Source of the DNA: Taenia hydatigena
Taxonomy: Eukaryota; Platyhelminthes; Cestoda; Cyclophyllidea; Taeniidae
NCBI GenBank assembly: GCA_036345935.2
Contig: JADWOT020000007.1
Location: forward strand, 2,554,385 to 2,618,384
Length of the DNA stretch: 64,000 nt
Direction of reading: 5' to 3'
Shown: piece by piece, positions 47,619 through 60,476 of the stretch
How positions within the stretch are numbered: the first letter of the stretch is position 1
Layout: the number at the start of each line of letters is the position of its first letter
The notes under the pieces: generated by a model
Told to the model about the DNA's origin: nothing
The model's database searches: none
Seen by the model: only the letters and a program-made list of their open reading frames with translations
Made by a program: the position numbers and the translations under genes

Positions 47619-48139
47619 TCCTTTCCCTTTACAAAACTCTCCACTTCTGCCACCGCCTGTCGACCCCTCTTGCACACCAGTGCGCGATAGATATGCACCA
47701 CCCGTTCACTCGACGCAGCCGCAGCGTTACACGCTCGTGAGGTGTCAATGCAGTGGACCAATAGCAGCATGCTTTGCAAATAAGTCATCAAAGTCGCAGA
47801 AGTCAGAAAGGATTTACTCGCGATCGCTTACTAGCGCCACAAGCAGGACCCAAACCTGCGCAGAAAACTACCAATGAATTCCCAGTCGATCGTCCTGCTC
47901 ACTCGACCATAAAGACGCAGTTTCAACCCCGGCATCCCCCGTCGACAGGGCCATGCATACGTACCCTACATCATTGCATTGCTTCAGCTCACTACAGAAC
48001 AACAACGGCACTACCATCACCAATGCCACGGCTATTGTCCATGGCCGTTGCTTACACGATTAAGGGCAGGTATGCTGGTACATGTGCAACACGTATTTAA
48101 ACATCGAGTGGGTCTTGTGGTTGGTTGTGTTGTAACGCC
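47619..48139. other. No gene seen between tRNA-Ser and the pol III box pair
   Basis: Moderately GC-rich compared with the surroundings, open in more than one frame, and without a recognisable product. It may be part of the same repeat as the box pair downstream. Confidence 0.4.
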
Positions 48140-48240
48140 GTACACCAGACATCTGTGGTAGCTTAGGTGGGAGATCCAAATGTCCCCGGTTCGAGCCTGA
48201 GTTGCGGCGAGTTCACTATTGCGCTCTCGCCCACTCATCT
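48140..48240 (+). repeat. SINE-like pol III promoter box pair
   Basis: TAGCTTAGGTGG (48,159-48,170) fits the tRNA A-box consensus and GGTTCGAGCC (48,188-48,197) fits the B box exactly. Their starts are only 29 bases apart, too close for a whole tRNA, and no anticodon arm can be folded. This is most likely the head of a SINE or a shortened tRNA relic. Confidence 0.4.
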
Positions 48241-49598
48241 CTCCCTTTTCCTACGCCACTACGAATGCGGACATGGTGGGAAATGAGCCACTACGAAGAC
48301 GACTAGAGTGAAGCAAAAAAGGCTGTTCATGTCATCTGCATTGAGAGCAATAATCGCTACCACGACGCACTTGAGAATCAAGCTCACGCAAACATATTTA
48401 TTGAAATAACAATCCTTCGCCTTCATCACCCGGCTACTGTCCGGCGCCTCGATACTTCCTGTTCGCCTTATCTACCCCAATTTCACCACAACATGACTTC
48501 CTTACCGCTTGCACACCTGCTCACCTTAACACCACGCACATCAACGGTGCCTTCGGCGACCCATGCTTTACTCATTCTGGTAACCTTGCTTGCCACCTGT
48601 TCACAACTTTACTAGTGTCCTAACAACGTCATTCCAATGACCTCTGCTCCTGATCTGCCGGTGCTACTTATGGCTATAATTATCCGCTTGGATGGTTGAA
48701 CGACCTATGTTGTGAAGCAATGAGAGCACGGGAGGCTCAATGGCGGTGTTGGAATGCCACCCACCCGCTGTACATTAGCCACTGCTCAATACCGTAGGAT
48801 GTAAGCTGATGAGATGTGTTGTGAAGTGATGCGGTTCAGTCTCGGTTAAAGCAAGAGCGGCAGCATGTTGAAGTAAGATTGTATCTGAAGGAAGTGGCAT
48901 GGAGTAGGCCATTGCTACTACCTAAAACTAAGCTGGGACGGTTTACTTTTAAGTCGAGCACTGAAGCAAGCGCAATTTGGACTAATGTGAGGTTCCTTTC
49001 TTTCGTCTATGTGTAAAATTTCATGTCGAAACTGCCACCATGGCATAAATGAGCAGGCTGGATTTCATTATTATTCAAAGTAGGATTTGTCAAAATTAAG
49101 GACATTCCCTCCACTAAATCTAATTTTACTACCTTAAAGTTAGTTTTCTGACCAAATTAGCGGTGATCTGTTGTCAATAAATAAGTACTTGTGCATGGAA
49201 TTCAAATTCTTCGGTACAGGTTGGCGTAACATTACTTAGGTGTTTGGCAAGCGAGTGTGCCTGACACTGCCAGCATTCCGTACTTCCGACTGATAGTCAT
49301 TTCATCGCACAGATGCGAGTCACTTTTGCTTACCGTCATTGGCACGTGCTTGACATAAAAAATCAATTTAAAGAATTAAGTACCTAAACGTGGCATTGTG
49401 ACATTGCTGAGAAAGCAGTCCTCGTGCACTCTGACAAGCAACTATTAAGCAAAGTTAATCAATAGAGAGTATGGCCCACACAAATGCTGCTGTTGCCATC
49501 TGGTGGTAAAAAAGCGAGTTTGCCTCGCGTGCGCATTTGAGTATGCTTGTACATCCCCTCAAATCATGTGGTTTCTTACTGTATTTATGCTTTTCTAG
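48241..49598. other. No recognisable gene
   Basis: No domain, RNA gene or supported exon found. This is ordinary intergenic-looking sequence leading to the exon candidate at 49.6 kb. Confidence 0.45.
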
Positions 49599-49729
49599 GA
49601 AACGGCGTGTACGATTTAATTACAGCTCAGCAACAATACTCGGTATATGCTGTTGACTCTGGCAGGTTTTTCATGTCAAAAGCGGAAACGGCTTTGGGTG
49701 CATCTACAACTACCTGAAACGCCACTCTG
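49599..49729 (+). CDS. Candidate exon before a mini-intron
   Basis: Lies between ATGCTTTTCTAG and CTCTG|GTAAGT. Two readings compete. In phase 1 from the first acceptor, NGVYDLITAQQQYSVYAVDS then KAETALGASTTT resembles the last third of an FN3 domain but stops at TGA (49,715). From an inner acceptor (CTCTGGCAG, exon start 49,666), VKSGNGFGCIYNYLKRHS stays open to the donor in phase 1 and joins the next exon in frame. The second is consistent with splicing, and the first looks more like a known domain. It may be a frameshifted relic. No product name is justified. Confidence 0.3.
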
Positions 49730-49805
49730 GTAAGTAGCTTCAACTTAGCCTCGGGTCAATTGCTTTGAATTTAAGACAGGAACCAATATATTTTAATTTT
49801 TACAG

Positions 49806-49909
49806 GATCTAGTATTCATGTTATAATCGGTGATAGCGACCTCATAGCATATCACGCCCCTATTAATAATCCATCGTATGAAATCTTTATGCCACACTTC
49901 GTGCTTTAG
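49806..49909 (+). CDS. Candidate terminal exon after a 76-base intron
   Basis: The intron 49,730-49,805 starts GTAAGT and ends in a T-rich tract plus TTTTTACAG. The following sequence is open only in phase 1 (SSIHVIIGDSDLIAYHA, then NNPSYEIF) for 34 codons and ends at TAG. Introns of about 70-80 bases are common in tapeworms, as far as I recall, which supports a real splice pair. No family recognised. Confidence 0.3.
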
Positions 49910-52900
49910 ACTGCGATTCCCTGCATGAAATACTTACCTCTTAACTTGGAAAGACATTTCATGACTTGTTGAACAGGCGTGTTAGAATAGAAGGCTTCAA
50001 TTTAGTTACTTGGATTCGATAAAAAAAGCTGATGAAGCTTCGAAATTGCCAGTTAGATGTACACTTTACCAGCTGAAATTCCAAGGAAATAAATAAAGCT
50101 TTCGCATTGACCGAATTGCACTTGCATAATATGGGCATCCATGTTTCCCTTAAAGGCCTACAGATCAGCTCTTTATCCGCCTTCCCAAGCTGTGCGACGT
50201 GCATGTGGGCTAATCATTCCAGCCAGATTCCTTGCAATTTGCATCGCGCATTGAGGCCTCAATTAAAAAGGGATACCAAAAGGTCTTGTAAACTTATCCT
50301 TGGCGGCAACAATGTCATTGAAGTTCACTCCATGGGTCAAGATTGGGACAGTAGACATAAAAGAGAATAATTATTCAGTGTATACACTTCCATAGTTTAC
50401 CGCTTAAAAAAAGTTTTAAAAAAGTTTCCTCTAGAATAACCCTTTTTAAGTAGAAAACCATGTTTATAAGCACTTTTTGCCGCCGCTGTTAATTTTTGCA
50501 TGTGCCTTGCTTCCGTGCATTTTCCTCCATTTCCGCTTGTTTGCTAGACGGTTTACCGAGTAAAAGTGCGCATTTTTGCTGTGCCTTTGACATTAAGTTA
50601 GTAGTTGCAACTAAACTACCGATACTTTTACGCTGATAAGCGTAAGTCACATTCCACTCTTTGCCTAAACCTATCGAAGGGTAGACAAATGGAATGTGGC
50701 CGTAAGCACAAATAGGCACCGGTTAAGACAGTCGTCATCAACTTGTAAATGTGCATGACATTTTATAGCTTTTGAGATTTTAAGAAAGGCGCGGTGTGCT
50801 TTTACACCTGTCTATTGCCTTTCACATATACAGATATTAGCATGTCTTTGAAATCTTTCAGTTTCTATGCATTTTGATAAAGGACTGGCCTTAAAACTTA
50901 GCGCCTTGAGCTGCAACAAAAGTGAGTGAAAATTAGAACAGCCGTTTGAGTATTGTGCTTCCAGGAGTGCTGATCTGACCTTCTTTCCCGATTGATAAGA
51001 AAAGAGATCGCGTTTTCATCATCCACTCTAATTATCTTCCTGCAGGCAGCCAAACTTGGCTATTCACTTGACATGCGGCACATGCAAGGCGAGATAGAAT
51101 GTTCTACTGAAGTGGAAGAGTAGGTCGGCGTAGACAGCAGGTGAGTAAGTGACGAGAAGTAGGAGAGAGATGAGGTGAGGGCTGGTTTAAACTAGCAATA
51201 GAAGGAACAGATATACGTGCGCAGCATTGCACAGCATGGCGTAATTCTGAGGGGCTGTGCAGTGATGGCAAAGCGAGGCTGCAGGCGCAAGTGATGGTTG
51301 CAGGATGGGCTTGGCGTGGGGTGAACACGTCCAGATCAGGGAGAATCTGCCAAGGCTAGTCCTGAAACTGTGAATGTGACTGTTAGTAACAGTTCTCGTT
51401 TTGCAATAAATGATCCCAGCTCTTCGGCGGCGAGGTCAAACAAGAAATAATAAGGATTGTGTAAGAGTAAACCAAACTCGAGCCTGTGCCCGAATGAGTC
51501 TTTTGATAGTTTATTCATGCACACATACGTGAGTGGCTTGTTGATCCTTGGCCTTAATTATACATTAGCAGGCTTCAAGTGCAGCTAACGCAAACGCAGC
51601 AAATGCAAAAGGCGTGCACGAGCGTAAATCTCGGTTTTAATATTTCTTAAGCACTTGGGCAAAAATAGAGTGTTCCAGAAGCTTGCACAGAATTGTCCGC
51701 GGTATTCTACCTTTGAACAAAATCGTCTTTACTAATGATGAAGATTTGGCATTGGTTTTAAATAAGTGTGCTTTTATCCACGTTTGGACGGTAGCATTTA
51801 TGCTGCGTAGTCTTGTATTAAGTGAACGTATTATACCTAAACCCCTGGTGGTTAGAAAACTTGCTGCTGCTCCACTTCTTCAAATTGTTTTGCGGATTTG
51901 ATGCGGTCATCTCGTAGGTTCGTAGACACTTTAGGTGAACTCATATTTTCCTGACTACTAAGCATTTTTGTTGGCATCTTCTGTTAATGTCAGTTTATTT
52001 GTAAACAAGAGAGAAGACAGGGTAGAGGACGCGACATTGAGCGAGTCCGATTGTTTATCGTTCTTTGCCTAAGCCACCAAACTATGCACATTTATCATTA
52101 GCAGAGGAAGCATCCAGGGATATCTGCCTCCGAATTGCTGATGAACGATGTGTTTATGGAAAACGTAATGCCACGATGATGACTTTGAAGGCAACCCCCT
52201 GCTATCTTGGCTTGCTCAGTTCTGTAGGAATGCAGTAGTCCCGACGTAGTCCCTTCCCTCACTCTTCCCCCTTAGTCATAGTAGTAATTTAAATTAGTCT
52301 TAGCTATTTTGCTTTTAGGCTAATAGTTGGCTGACAGGTGGTGAGGATAGGCAAGAGTGCAGGTATGGCGTCTCCCTTAGGTTAGCCGCATTAATATTCT
52401 TCACGGCCAGTGGTCAGTAGCCGTCCCTCAAAACACAGGCAGATGTGCACTGACAAGTGTTAAGCTTAATCTGATTCCTTATTTACGTTCTTTAACCCAC
52501 CTGTTGATTTGGTTGTTTGGTTGGTAAGGTTTTTGTTGGATGGACAGGCGAAGGTGAGGCAACATGTATATTTAACTGTCTATGGATCTATTCCCCCACT
52601 TATTTCCATTTGTTTTACCGTAGCGATATGATATGTGGCGTTGGAACGTTTGTACGGTCCTGCTTGATGTGAGCGAGCTTGTTAAAATCGCTCCATCTTG
52701 GTCAAAACATCTGACTGTCGGAGATGCTAAAATTAACACTTCTCCGACGCCCTCGTGGCGAGTGGTTTTGGAGAGCATTGCTTTATTTTTATTACATTGT
52801 CGATACAAATAACGTTTAGATTGGAAGTTGCTCCTAGCTGAAAGAAATGGAATGCTTTACAATGTTCAGCTGCCTTATGCACAATGCACGTTCCGCTGTT

Positions 52901-55900
52901 TTTTAGAGCGCGCGCACACGCACGTTTGGTCTATTGCAGTAACATCTATTGTCTTTGACTACTGCCATGCGCGTGTCCAATGCAGCGGAGCTGTGGGTGC
53001 ATTAGGTGTCGGGGAGGGTGGAAGGGGATACCGCTGTCATAGACATGTCCACGGTTTAGTGCGTACGGTCCCTTAACCGTATGTTCCAGCAATTGGCGAT
53101 ATTTGACACTATTAAAATCCTCCGATTGCCCACTTACACCCTCGTTCTTTGTTTAATTGACTATTCATATAGTAGAGGTTTGGAGGCGGATGCTGAATGA
53201 GGAGGTAAAGCCAGTGTCGGCTGTCTAATGACCTGGCTGTCACTTTGTATATCTCAATCTCTCTGTCTGCCAACCTACCAACGCACTCAACTGTCTATTG
53301 CTTCATCCATCAATCTATTTCTCTGCCAATTTTTTCACTTGCGGAATGTGTAGTGGCCAATTGCGAGAGCACACGATAAATATGTGAGACTGGTCGAGAT
53401 GACCTTGTTTGCGTCGCTTACAGAAGGCAATTAAATGGTGAAAAATGCCTCACTTTGAATAGCAGAGACGCTGGAGGAAGGCACCTTAGTCATCCGGATA
53501 TGAAGCTAAGTGGGAGGTGAAAACGTCAATACGATGTTGATAGATCACTCAATTTGCCAGTCTTTGCACCAACTGAAGTTAAGAGAAAGAGGCAGGCGTC
53601 AATTAAGTTGCCTCTGAGAATGCAAGTTTTGCTGAAGATGATGTTTAGCAATGTTGGAAGGCTAGCTGGATCAAATTAGGCGTCATGTCAGTGCAGAATT
53701 GCGCCGGTGTTCTTTCTTGTGCTCCCGAAGCCGTTTTCCTACGAAGTGTAGGTAATAGCAATCCCTTTGACTACGCATAGCGTCTGTAACACATGATTTA
53801 GGTGTCAAGCAAGGGGTCGCGCAAAACAGTGTTGGCTGCTTGGTTGTTCAAAACCACTGGACACAGACAAAATGGCCGCATGACTCCTCATTATGGCCTT
53901 ATCTATCAGTCTGGATACAGCCACGGGGACACGGGACCCATAATGGGGACAAACATTGTCAATCTACATGTCTCAAGGGCTGCGTCGTTATTCATCAGGG
54001 GATCTACAGCTCAGCCAATACCTACCCGCAGGGCTGCCGGACTCAACCAGGAATGATTAAATCGAAATGTGTTAATCACAAGAGCCACGAGACGCATCAT
54101 CGAGCGCTTGACGCGTGGCGTTTCCACGACTGGCCTCTGCGTTATTGCTTCTTCCTACTCTGCCACCGGTTCTATTTTTAATGGGACGTATGAGATGACT
54201 TCTTCATTTTAGTGTGGTGGGCTCTCTTATCATCGTTAGAGTGGTTAACGAACCCATTGTGCTGTTCTCTTCACTTGCATGCGTTTGTTATTTGTCCATG
54301 CTTAGACATTTGCAATATTTCGATTGGGTAATGCTTTAGTTTAAAAGCACCTTCGGAGAGGGTGATTGATAATCAGAAATCGTCCATTTCCCTTTTTTCA
54401 TGACCGATGCTAATTTTTGACTTCCAATAAACGAGTGACAGAGCTCCTCTTAAACGGTCCTCGCGTATGGCATCAGATTTACTGATTTCATTCATTTCTG
54501 TGATTTCCTCGTAAAAGCCAGCATTTTTTAAGAAAGTTTAAAGGTGGCTGCTTGGCGATGGAGGGTTTCTTGTCCCTTGTTAACTTGCGAAGAGTAAACG
54601 TTAATCCATTAATTGGCTCTTGGTGGAGCGTTGGAGTTTTCGCTTTTCGGACTCAACTATAGCGTGCTAAGTCAAGTAGGTTGACTATTTTCTCAAAAGG
54701 TGGGTTTTGCAACGAATTTGCGAAATCGCCCCCTTGCGCTGTTTCATTTGGTTCTCAGGACTCTTCTTCGCTCATTTAAAATCCTCTTTTTCTGATAATA
54801 TGTAAAGAAGAGGCAGACATTTGGTATCGGTTAGTTGGTTTATCAGGGAATTTTGACGTAGCTTCATTCATCCCGTCTTTGAGCTTGCAATTAATTCATC
54901 AGTAGGTTCAAGCTTTTTATCATTTTTAGCACCTGAAATTTACCAATTTTTATCGACCTAGCTTCGAGTTTTTCGTAACATCTTTTTTTCCTGTGCCACG
55001 TGTGTTATTGTCCACAATCTATGCATCCGTCGCACAGTCGCCAGAGTTCGTCCTCATGTAGAGTAGCAAAACGGGTGGTTGTGGTCTACATTTCAATAGT
55101 GCAAATAGTTTGGTGATGTTTGATCTCGATTGGGATCCAGCTGACGACGACCAGACTGCAGTGCGTGTGTGTGGTGATGTATGGAAGGGACAGTTTCACA
55201 CCTATCGCATCAAATCGGTTCTATAAATGCCACTGTTGTGATGTCCTTTTAGTTGAGCACTATGGAGGAGAGGATGCTGTAATAGCAGGCGCACCCGAAG
55301 GCATTGAGCAGTTGTGCGGTGGAGTTAATGGGGAGGGTGGAGGGACGTTTTGGTCTTGGTGATCTGAATGAGCCCTTTGCGTGTTACTCAGGGACTGCTC
55401 CTGACATGCATGACAGATTGGTCATAAAAGTAATTTCTCTTTCCTTCATTGCCATCCATATGAAGGAAGAATTTTTAGCTCATTCGTGTTTTCCCTGAGC
55501 TAACTTTACTTGGCTGTGAGAAGAAGGCATTCGAAGCAGATGCAGACCGCGACTATCAGTCACTGAACTTAATCGGGTCCGGCATGCTGAAATATAAAGT
55601 TTTACTAATGTCACTTGAGTAGCATCATTGGAAATAGCTATGCATTTTGATAGAAACAGCAATAGGAGGAGCAAACAAACCTGTCGATTAAGACACTCAT
55701 TGAACCCATTCGCTAAGAACAAATTCCGCAGCCACTTATGACTGTGAAGTGCACTTCAATACAAAGGAATACTTCTCATCAAGTTATAAAATTGTTGAAC
55801 CCAATAGTCGGGAATTGTCTGTATTATCGTGACTAAATGGAGTGAAGAGAAGCCTGAGAAAAGGTTTCGAGCATGCCACTCCTCCATCGGCGTCGAATGG

Positions 55901-57150
55901 ATTCTAAGATCCATCAACGATTTTGCAGTACCTAAGGTCTAGCTAGTCGTAAGAAAGGTGAATTGGAAGTAATTAAATTCGATTTGCAACCGATAAGCCA
56001 CGTTTATAAAAAGAATCTTTGCTTTAAAGAAGGCGTCGATTTGGGACAACACACCAGTGTTTGTTAGTTTAGTCGTCTGAAATCTTATACTGAAGAACTC
56101 CCAAATGGCGAATGAATGTTTGGTCATCAAGTTTGATTCAAATAACCTCTGTTTCCATGATGAAGGATTTTACCATGACCTTTTTAAGCATACAAAACAC
56201 ATTCGGTGGTGAGACTAGATAACTCCACTGCCAGCTGACCCACTTGCAAGCAAGCCAATCAAACAACGGCTCATCATGCATTTGAGCATGTCACCCACAA
56301 CCTGTCACTTTCCCCTGTTGCCAAATAGATAAAATATACACGTTTATCTATAGGCATGATCACCGAATTTACTGTAATCATTGCGTTGCAAATGTTGCAG
56401 CTCACTGGTCGGGGCGTAAACTAGCAGTCTGGAAGTTTGCATCTCAACGGTATCCTAGCCGTCTTCAAATGTGAAAACAGATTAGAGGTAAGAATTAACC
56501 AGTTACTCAGCTTTTATGGGCAACTCTCAGGGTATGTTTGAGCTAAATTTTTCTTTTGCCTCACTTCTCATGCTCACTTTGTTATAGAAAATGCTTCATT
56601 TTATAAAGTGTTCCAGCATTTACAAAAGTAAAATTTCACTCACCTAATCACCAGTCGTAATTGACTGCATAATAAGTGGGTTATAAATACATTTTTACCC
56701 TCCCATTATCCAGCGACCATTGCTCAGAGCACTGCTCATCATCACTATTAAATAACTTTTTCGCAGTAGTCGAAATCCAAATGAATGACAATTCTTTTCA
56801 CTTATCATTCCTTAAATCACACATTACCGATTGTGCATGCCTAAATTTAGTGCGCGAATTCGTCACGTTACGTACCGCCTCCCCCTTGTACGTACCACTT
56901 TTCACACTGGGCACTTCTTACTGGTTGAACAACACCATCGCCAACGCCTCCTATTATCGGCTCTCCCATTCATTTTGCTGCATCGGACAGGCAACTGCAT
57001 CTGACCTAACCGGATCTCGTCTAAACCAAGGCGTAGGTGCACTACCTTTGATTTGAGCTAGCATTCACTGAATCAACCCGAACGCAATTGGACATAAGTG
57101 ATGCCGTATGTGCTGCAGCACCAAATTTCAACAATTTTATTGTCTAGCAC
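49910..57150. other. Long stretch with no supported gene
   Basis: Nothing recognisable as exon, RNA gene or mobile-element gene. A small inverted repeat (CACATTCCA at 50,648 and TGGAATGTG at 50,690) could form a hairpin with a 33-base loop. The 113-codon frame at 53,840-54,181 is cysteine-containing, and the one at 56,676-57,056 runs 126 codons. Neither has a domain I know or good splice edges. Confidence 0.45.
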
Positions 57151-57223
57151 GCCCGGGTATCGCAGTTGGTTAGCACGTCAGTCTCATAATCTGAAGGTCG
57201 CGAGTTGGAGGCTCGCTTTGGGA
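57151..57223 (+). pseudogene. tRNA-Met(CAT)-like pseudogene or SINE head
   Basis: GCCCGGGTA, CGCAGTTGGTTAGCA (A-box region), anticodon arm CAGTCTCATAATCTG with CAT, then AAGGTC and a perfect T stem GCGAG/CTCGC. This is the layout of elongator tRNA-Met. The T loop is TTGGAGG and not TTCGANN, and the 3' acceptor strand TTTGGGA pairs mainly by G-T. The damaged B box suggests it is not transcribed from its own promoter. Confidence 0.65.
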
Positions 57224-57361
57224 GGTGCTTTTCCCTTCAGGATTTCCTTCTGGCACCCGATGGCAAGTAGTGACAAGACAGTTGCAACTCCGCATTGCGC
57301 ACAGTTCTGGACAATTGTTGGCACTACTGCATAAGAACGTACATTGGTGTGGGTAAACGGG

Positions 57362-57436
57362 ACGCCCACGGTGGGACTTGAATCATAATCCTCTACTTAG
57401 GAGACGGATGCTTTATCCATTTAGGCATGATTAGCG
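57362..57436 (-). pseudogene. tRNA-Arg(CCT)-like pseudogene
   Basis: On the reverse strand GCCTAAATGGATAAAGCA matches the D arm of tRNA-Arg, TCTCCTAA carries anticodon CCT, and TTCAAGTCCCAC follows the T-arm pattern. The anticodon and T stems are poorly paired and the acceptor strands do not match, so it is a relic. It faces the Met-like unit 138 bases away. Confidence 0.55.
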
Positions 57437-59684
57437 CTTCCTGAGTTTAAATTTTAGTCTTCTGATTGTGCATACTCAGCAAAGAGTCAGTAGTCCAATC
57501 AGAATGTAAGTTATTATTTTTAGCAGTCAGTTGCCTTGCAGACGGCCAGATTTTGCAATTGTCTTGTAGCACAGAAGCCCTTGTGTAGTTCAGTAATATA
57601 AAGGTTCTGATTTTAGGGTCTTGGTTGCTATGGATTGATCCGTACCTTCCGTACTTACGACCGCACTGGCTGAAGGAACTTGAAACATGCGTTCTAGAGT
57701 CTTGTGTCTTCCGGAGTTCTGCGTCAGCTCCTTTTGTACAATGGTCTATCATAACCGAAATGTACCGGTTTCACTTCTTGGTGAGTGATATAGAACCAAT
57801 GATATCTATGCCTACTCTTTCGCCCGGAAGCCCATGAAGACGATGCCGTGGAGCATCTGCTGTGAAATCAAGCTTCTCAAAACTACTCGGGGCAATTACC
57901 ATATTTTCTTCGCCTACTTGATCCAGAAGCTCATGTAAATCCTAAAGAATGCTTTGTAGTGATCAGCTTAAGACCATCTGACACTTAGGAGACCCAACGT
58001 CTTCTCGACACCAAAAGACCTTATTTTTTAAAGGAAGTTCCTATCATTTTTGCCGCATTCGTGCGACTGCCTTGATGGACAAGATCATCTCTTCCATTGT
58101 GGACTCAAAAGAGAATATGGAGGATATTAGCACGGTGCCGGGATCAGTGCTCTGCGGGTCGCTCCAATGATACTTAGTAGGCGATCCGTTCTTACCATTA
58201 TCATCCTTGTTAACAGGTGATGTCTGAAGTGTCTAACCATTGTGTAGATAGCACAGAAATCATGTTGCGTTATCTGGTACTCACAGGGGCAGTGGCATAT
58301 TCCGTTTCTTTGTTCCTCTGTAACAATACGGCCAGCAGGCGTTTCCCTTGCATCTGCATCCCGCACAAAAGCTAATTACTCGCCTTGAATCAGGTGCAGA
58401 GCAGAGCACTTGTTTATTTATTTAAACGTCTCATTATACGCTTCCTCCCACCTGCAATCCCTATTCGACAGCTTCCCTCTATAGTTGGCGGCACACCGGC
58501 AATTTTCGGCAATTTCCTAAGAAAACATCTGTAGTGATTTGTTAAACCTTGTAAACTGCACGTCACAGTTTCATTTGATTATGCAGTTCTTCTTTTGTTT
58601 TGCATGGTTTGTGATGGCCGCTAACCCGCTTAACAAGATCGAAGCCTAGAAAAGTGGCCAAGCACTAAAGAAGACTGCAAAAGTGACCCAACATTGACGA
58701 ATATCGCACTTCTTTGGCTCAGTGTTAATTCTGCGTCTTGCAGACGATTGGTATCTGTGCTAAAGACGGAACTGCTTCGAAATAAGATGCTAAAACATGG
58801 TCACAGCGTAACGCCAATATTATTTATTGAAAGGTAACATCGAAGAAAGTCGGAAATAGCGAACAGTTAGTTGGTTTATGTCTCTTTTTGTTAAAGCAGA
58901 TGCGTTTTTCTTTCTAAAAGCAAGAAAACGTTGGTTTCGTTAGCAAAATATACGGGAACGGTTAGCATGCTCTGGCCGTTGATAATGCACTCTTCTCTAT
59001 GGACATTTCGTGAAAACTGCAATTTCGCATGAGCCATAAATTTGAGATATGAATATTGAAACCGTATTCTAGATCGCTCCTTTTAAATGCTCTTAGTCTT
59101 GTTTTTGCTCCTCTTGTGCCAGCGCTAATCAGCTCCACGAAGTAAACATTTTTTGGTTTATTTCACATTTCACTCACACTTTATCAAAACAAGAATTTAT
59201 TCGCTTTCCTTTAGTGGTAGTGGAGGGGATGAAGCTGGATGAGAAATACAAGAACGGGTCATTTACCATGCCTTTGAAACTTTCTACTCACCACAAATCC
59301 AAAAAGACATCTACATATAGATCATTTTTACAAGAAATTAATTAAGAGCCACAACAGACACTACACTTTGGCTATTTATGGGTATTCATTGCAATGTTGT
59401 TGCGAAAGGAACGAAAAGCAATCCACAGAGTTAGCGGAGCAACACTGAAGTGAAAAATATTGACAAGAAGAAGCGAACTTATAACAAGTACAGTGTGAGC
59501 ATAAATTGAATGATTCCCTTCAACAATAAGCCAATCTATAAACGCCAATTGTTAGAGGAAATGAATTCTCTGTCAAATATCCTTCAATTACTAAAGGCGG
59601 CAATTTTAAAAACTACTTTCCTTTTCGCTGCTCTTAAAAAGCAAACAATTCTAAGCATCGGACGACCAAACTAAAGCGACGCTG
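57437..59684. other. No recognisable gene
   Basis: Two frames of 70-100 codons on each strand without domains or splice support. Otherwise unremarkable AT-rich DNA. Confidence 0.45.
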
Positions 59685-60010
59685 TCATTTTGTTGAGACC
59701 GAACCGCTATTTGCTTGCATTAACGAATAACGACAATGCACAGAGGGGGCTCGTAAGCCTATTTCGCAGTGTAGATTGGCGGCTAAGGTGATATCACGCA
59801 CCATCCGAACTGGCGCAATAATGATTCCGCTGGTGGAATGCACGCTAACTGGACAATGGGAACCCTCTGCAACCCGTGTCACCGTGACCTGAGAACAGCC
59901 CATTTCGACTAAGTGACTAACCTCTCTGACCAAACAATAAACCATGGGCTTAAACGTTTGATAGGCTCTTCGGAGCAGGCGCGTTGCAGTATTCAAACGG
60001 GAAGAGGCCA
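59685..60010 (-). CDS. Candidate exon, product unknown
   Basis: The frame follows a good acceptor (TTTACCTCTCGTGCAG) in phase 1 and is open for 108 codons to TGA. It encodes a mixed-composition, protein-like sequence (for example RLLRRAYQTFKPMVYCLVRE, GCSQVTVTRVAEGSHCP, GIIIAPVRMVRDITLAANLH) that is not low complexity. It lies 345 bases downstream of the anchor exon on the same strand, but the anchor exon ends in its own stop, so the two do not join simply. I do not recognise the family. Confidence 0.27.
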
Positions 60011-60354
60011 CTGCACGAGAGGTAAATTAAGACAATGAAAGTAAAATGCTGGCTTAGAAATCAGAGTAGGATTCAGTTTCAAAAAAGTAGCTGCGAAACC
60101 AACCTCACGTACCTTGACCCTTAAAAGTTGGCAACGTTTTCATGAAAGCAAACCGAACAACAAATAAATGGGGGTTTGATTGGGAAGACACCGCATCGTA
60201 TATTTACCTAATCACTAATAGGCTAATATTGCATGAAATAACAGAATTAATGATGTAGAGTAGGGGAGTATGAAGGAAACTTGTTACAGCCAGGTGCCAA
60301 GGCATTTGTGCGAAAGAAAACTCACCGTTAATCAACGTTTGCAGGTGCACCCTT

Positions 60355-60476
60355 CTAGCACATATGCTTTAAGAGTGGAATTTTCTTGCGGAAGACAAAG
60401 AGCAGGACCAGGAGGAGTATGATGATCAGAGGAATCAATACTCCTAGCAGTATTTTTAGCAGTTGATTATCTGCGA
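60355..60476 (-). CDS. Terminal exon encoding a single-pass membrane anchor
   Basis: On the reverse strand the acceptor ATGGTTTTTCAG is followed in phase 1 by ADNQLLKILLGVLIPLIIIL, continuing as an unbroken hydrophobic run to about residue 28. Then come the basic stop-transfer FRKK, a 10-residue tail ending KHMC, and TAG. Hydrophobic segment, basic cluster and very short tail are classic for the last exon of a type I surface protein. The phase-1 acceptor is usual in genes built of phase-1 extracellular modules. The rest of the gene would lie at higher coordinates, but no module exon was found there before the window ends. It is on the opposite strand to the FN3 exons at 17-18 kb and so not their anchor. 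Confidence 0.5.

Noticed and set aside
47441..47877. Two long + strand frames
   Set aside because: They translate across tRNA-Ser, a known source of false protein calls.
50648..50698. 9-bp inverted repeat with a 33-base loop
   Set aside because: Short enough to occur by chance and not next to any gene.
53840..54181. Cysteine-containing 113-codon frame
   Set aside because: Cysteine spacing fits no domain I know and splice edges are unconvincing.
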